Below, one piece after another: positions 61,254 through 64,000 of a DNA stretch of 64,000 nt. Position 1 is the first letter of the stretch; the number at the start of each line of letters is the position of its first letter. The DNA lies in assembly GCF_028657945.1 (NCBI RefSeq), contig NZ_CP059693.1, forward strand, positions 2,480,001-2,544,000. The letters run 5' to 3'. The notes under the pieces are model-generated. The model was not told where the DNA came from. It worked only from the letters and a program-made list of their open reading frames with translations, and searched no databases. The DNA is from Thalassomonas haliotis (lineage in GTDB: Bacteria > Pseudomonadota > Gammaproteobacteria > Enterobacterales > Alteromonadaceae). The translations under genes and the position numbers were made by a program.

Positions 61254-62087
61254 ATGGAAAGGTACGCTTTTGCCAGCTTTGCCGAGTTAGCACGAGAGCA
61301 TAATATTCTTTATGTAGAAGATGATAATGCTAAAACCCTCAGCATAGACGATATTGGCAATAGCGAGCTTTCGTTGTTTGTCGACTACATCAAGCAATAT
61401 GCTGATAAAAAAGGCTACAGAAAGCTCTCGGTTAAAATTAAAGAGGCGCAAGCCATTTATTTTTTTCAGCATGGTTTTCGGGTGGAAGCTTCAATTTTAG
61501 CTTATTACGGCATGCAGGATGCTATCTTCGTTGTCTATTATTTCAATGCAAGCGATCTACCCGGTGACAACGTTGAACAAGATAAAATTTTGGATAAAGT
61601 CCTGGCCAAAGATGCTCTCCCCATTACTGGTATTGAAGCGGGGCAGGTGACGGTTTCCCGGGGCTGCCTGACGAACCAAGTCGAAAAAAAACAGCAGGTT
61701 TTATATTCAGGAAGAGAAGCCGCCAGAGACTCGGCCAAGCTGGAGTCAAGCCAGTTTATTGCCAGGGCCGGCAATAAAGACGTTGCCGTTGCCACAGCCC
61801 AATTTAATAAAGCAGATAATGCGGTGGAATTTTCTAATTTTGCCGTCAACATTGGCTATGATGCCAGCAAGTATATCTCTTACCTATTGACTGAGATGGA
61901 GTCTTATTATCAGTCGAGAGGTTGCCTGACCGCTTTTACGATTGTTTCGGCAAACAGCTTGGTTATCAATGCCATATGTGCAGAGAACCGTTATGAATTC
62001 GGCGGGAAATTAAAAAATGAATCCGTGAACGATGGCGTTCTCGTCAGTTTAAATACCTGGTTTAAGAGGTTGCTATGCCCGGCATAA
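61254..62087 (+). CDS. AblB-like (beta-lysine N-acetyltransferase-type) GNAT protein
   Basis: A 277-residue acetyltransferase-like protein. The C-terminal part reads SRGCLTAFTIVSANSLVINAICAENRYEFGGKLKNESVNDGVLVSLNTWFKRL, which follows the AblB pattern ARSxxxxMNxxxxKxGYxxGGxLxNNxxIxGxxxSMNxWYK. The N-terminal half has YRKLSVKIKEAQAIYFFQHGFRVEASI, which also fits. AblB acetylates beta-lysine to make the osmolyte N-acetyl-beta-lysine. The partner lysine 2,3-aminomutase (ablA) is not next to it, so the function is uncertain. The ATG at 61254 is used; a TTG 21 nt earlier is possible. The gene overlaps the GlnD-type gene by 13 nt. Confidence 0.7.
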   Translation: MERYAFASFAELAREHNILYVEDDNAKTLSIDDIGNSELSLFVDYIKQYADKKGYRKLSVKIKEAQAIYFFQHGFRVEASILAYYGMQDAIFVVYYFNASDLPGDNVEQDKILDKVLAKDALPITGIEAGQVTVSRGCLTNQVEKKQQVLYSGREAARDSAKLESSQFIARAGNKDVAVATAQFNKADNAVEFSNFAVNIGYDASKYISYLLTEMESYYQSRGCLTAFTIVSANSLVINAICAENRYEFGGKLKNESVNDGVLVSLNTWFKRLLCPA

Positions 62088-64000
62088 AAAGTCCCCTTGA
62101 TATCGATCTTACCAAGCCGGCAGCAATAAAAGCTTATCTGTTGCAACATGAAGCAAGGCTTAGCCGTCAATTTTTTGAGACTTCCATTGAAAGCCTGCAA
62201 ACGCAAAGAGCCGTTTTATTTGACAATTTATTAATGGCCTTGTGGCGCTATTATGGTTTGCAACAGGCAAATAACATCTCGCTCAATGCCGTGGGCGGCT
62301 TTGGCCGGCAAACACTGCATCCAAGATCTGATATTGATATTTGTATCATATTCGACAAGGGGTTAGAAAAAGAGCAGGAAGCCAATTTATCCGCGTTTTT
62401 AACGCGGTTATGGGATTTAGGTGTCGATGTCGGCCATGCGGTACGCTCTGAAAAGGACAATATCGAGGCGGCTAAAGCAGATATCACCATAGCAACCAAC
62501 CTGTTGGATATCAGAACCCTGTGCGGGCCTGCAAACCATGCAAAAAATATTCTTGAGAAGTTATATACCTGTGATATCTGGAGCAGCCGGCTGTTTTTCC
62601 AGCACAAGGTTGCTGAACAGGATGTGAGGCATGAAAAGGCCAATAATACCGCCTTGTACTTGGAGCCGAATATTAAAAACAACCCGGGCGGCATGCGGGA
62701 TGTGCAGACCATTATTTGGATCGCCCGAAAACATTTTAATGTCGGGGATGCGCAGTCATTAAAATCACTGGGTTTTCTTAAGTTTGATGAATACTCAGAG
62801 TTGATCGAGTCTTATGATTTTATTTGCCGGATACGCTGGGCACTGCATACGGTAGCTAACCGGGCGGAAGAGAAATTACTGTTTGATCACCAGCTGGATG
62901 TGGCTAAGTTTATGAAATTTGGTCATGGAGAGAATGCCCAGCTGGCTGTCGAAAAAATGATGCGCCAGCTGTTTCGGGCCATGACCCGGGTGCAAGAGCT
63001 CAATCAAATGATGCTCGGGGTGTTTAAACGAGAAGTGCTTTACACAGATAAAAAAGCTTGTGTCCGGGTGGATTTAGATGAGCACTTTTTTGTGTCAAAC
63101 AATATGATACAAGCAAAATATGATGAGGTGTTTTTTAATAAATCCAATGTTATCCGCCTGTTTGGCTTTATTGCCGGCGATGATGACATTCATGGCATAG
63201 CGCCGGAAACGTTAAGGCTTATCAGGCAAACGCGAAGGCAGCTGCTCGGGGAGCTACAGGATTATCAGGAATGCCGAAAAGCATTTATTGCGCTTATTAA
63301 GCACGAAAATGGCTTAAAACGTGCCTTTGCTTTAATGCACAGGTACGGCATTCTGGCCTCATATTTTCCCCAATGGAAAGCAATCGAAGGGCAAATGCAG
63401 TTTGATATGCACAATGCGTATACTGTTGATGAGCATGCCTTTAAACTGATCCAGTGTATCGACAACTTTACCGCGGATAAAAAGCAGAAAAGTTTACTCA
63501 CCAGTATCTACAGAGCGAGTTCCCTTAAACATATTTTGGTGATTGCCGGTTTATGCCATGATTTATCCGGTAAACAGTCGCACGAAACCAATGAAATCAG
63601 TGCTATTCATGCAAAAGAGTTTGCTTTACTCCATGACTTAAAAAAATCAGAAGTAGACTTAATCCATTGGATTGTCGATAACCAGGATCTGTTGATTGCC
63701 ACTACGCAAACATTAGATATACAAGATCCGGAAGTGATCAAAACCGTTGCCAAGAAAATTCGCAGCGAAGCTAAATTAAATGCCCTGTATTGTTTCACCG
63801 TTGCCGACTTAATGGCCACCAATGAGCAAAGCTGGAATGAGTGGCAGCAGAGTTTGCTTAACGAGCTTTATTTGTCATTGAGAAGCGCACTAAAAAAAGG
63901 CATTGAAAATGTCTTTGAGCAGCGGGTGGTGATCCGGGAAAATAAAATTGAAGCACTTGCGGAGTTAACGGCTAATGCCTTTGATGAAGCTGAGATAAAA
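62075..64000 (+). CDS. GlnD-family (PII uridylyltransferase/UR-like) protein, 3' end cut
   Basis: 642 codons are present and the frame runs off the window. The nucleotidyltransferase motif is GGFGRQTLHPRSDIDI (Gly74, Asp86, Asp88), as in GlnD. The middle helical domain with NPGGMRDVQTIIWIARKHF is typical. The HD-type domain has MHNAYTVDEHAFKLI (His454) and AGLCHDLSGKQSHE (His495-Asp496). GlnD transfers UMP to PII signal proteins and removes it again, according to glutamine level. Normal genes are about 880 residues and lie beside map/rpsB/dapD, but here the neighbour is an AblB-like acetyltransferase, so this may be a paralogue. AGAGG precedes the ATG, inside the previous gene. Confidence 0.85.
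   Translation, partial: MPGIKSPLDIDLTKPAAIKAYLLQHEARLSRQFFETSIESLQTQRAVLFDNLLMALWRYYGLQQANNISLNAVGGFGRQTLHPRSDIDICIIFDKGLEKEQEANLSAFLTRLWDLGVDVGHAVRSEKDNIEAAKADITIATNLLDIRTLCGPANHAKNILEKLYTCDIWSSRLFFQHKVAEQDVRHEKANNTALYLEPNIKNNPGGMRDVQTIIWIARKHFNVGDAQSLKSLGFLKFDEYSELIESYDFICRIRWALHTVANRAEEKLLFDHQLDVAKFMKFGHGENAQLAVEKMMRQLFRAMTRVQELNQMMLGVFKREVLYTDKKACVRVDLDEHFFVSNNMIQAKYDEVFFNKSNVIRLFGFIAGDDDIHGIAPETLRLIRQTRRQLLGELQDYQECRKAFIALIKHENGLKRAFALMHRYGILASYFPQWKAIEGQMQFDMHNAYTVDEHAFKLIQCIDNFTADKKQKSLLTSIYRASSLKHILVIAGLCHDLSGKQSHETNEISAIHAKEFALLHDLKKSEVDLIHWIVDNQDLLIATTQTLDIQDPEVIKTVAKKIRSEAKLNALYCFTVADLMATNEQSWNEWQQSLLNELYLSLRSALKKGIENVFEQRVVIRENKIEALAELTANAFDEAEIK

Overview
The window looks like a chromosomal segment of a marine gammaproteobacterium of the Alteromonadales, most like Colwelliaceae such as Thalassomonas. 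This is judged from protein style: several large TonB-dependent receptors, many GGDEF/EAL and hybrid-kinase signalling proteins, YHYH, DUF2750 and DUF2249 proteins, and moderate GC. No rRNA, tRNA, CRISPR array, prophage or complete insertion sequence was seen. One non-autonomous MITE-like element lies at 37117-37482.

Layout. 1-9.1 kb: end of an unidentified gene, an alpha/beta hydrolase, two divergent TonB-dependent receptors separated by an operator-rich spacer, a YcbL-type metallo-beta-lactamase-fold hydrolase and a bacterial voltage-gated cation channel. 9.1-16.6 kb: a GH18 protein without a signal peptide, a degenerate ImmA/IrrE-like protein, two acetyltransferases, an RssA-type patatin and two diguanylate cyclases. 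16.8-25.3 kb: a 1792-residue hybrid histidine kinase with two sensor regions and a full phosphorelay, a DUF2750 protein, and a membrane protein paired with an Omp85-type barrel. 25.4-28.4 kb: SigZ opposite a hemerythrin / DUF2249 / NnrS-like operon. 28.5-36.3 kb: an XRE regulator plus membrane protein, a secreted protein of eleven identical 12-residue repeats, a YHYH lipoprotein, a Met/His-rich exported protein, a CDP-glycerol-type glycosyltransferase-like enzyme, a His-rich lipoprotein and a secreted EEP-family nuclease/phosphodiesterase. 36.5-42.4 kb: SymE-like toxin, the MITE, then small enzymes, exporters and a Crp/Fnr regulator.

42.4-50 kb holds the clearest multi-gene system. A TonB-dependent receptor diverges, across a near-consensus Fur box, from an ExbB/MotA-like, DUF2149 and membrane-anchored CobN-like operon. 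The gene content matches the Hmu haem-uptake loci known from Bacteroidetes and would fit iron or metal removal from haem or another tetrapyrrole in the periplasm. It is followed by a phosphopantetheinyl transferase and a type II thioesterase, which imply a non-ribosomal peptide pathway (perhaps a siderophore) elsewhere in the genome. 51.7-64 kb: an RND efflux pair with a divergent LysR regulator, a REC-GGDEF-EAL protein with a degenerate receiver, a cation/proton antiporter, a TrmH-family methyltransferase, an AblB-like acetyltransferase and an overlapping GlnD-family gene cut off by the window end.

The strongest candidates for something undescribed are the secreted 11 x 12-residue repeat protein, in which all variation between copies is synonymous, and the Hmu-like locus. 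The degenerate ImmA/IrrE protein and the overlapping AblB-like/GlnD pair are weaker candidates.
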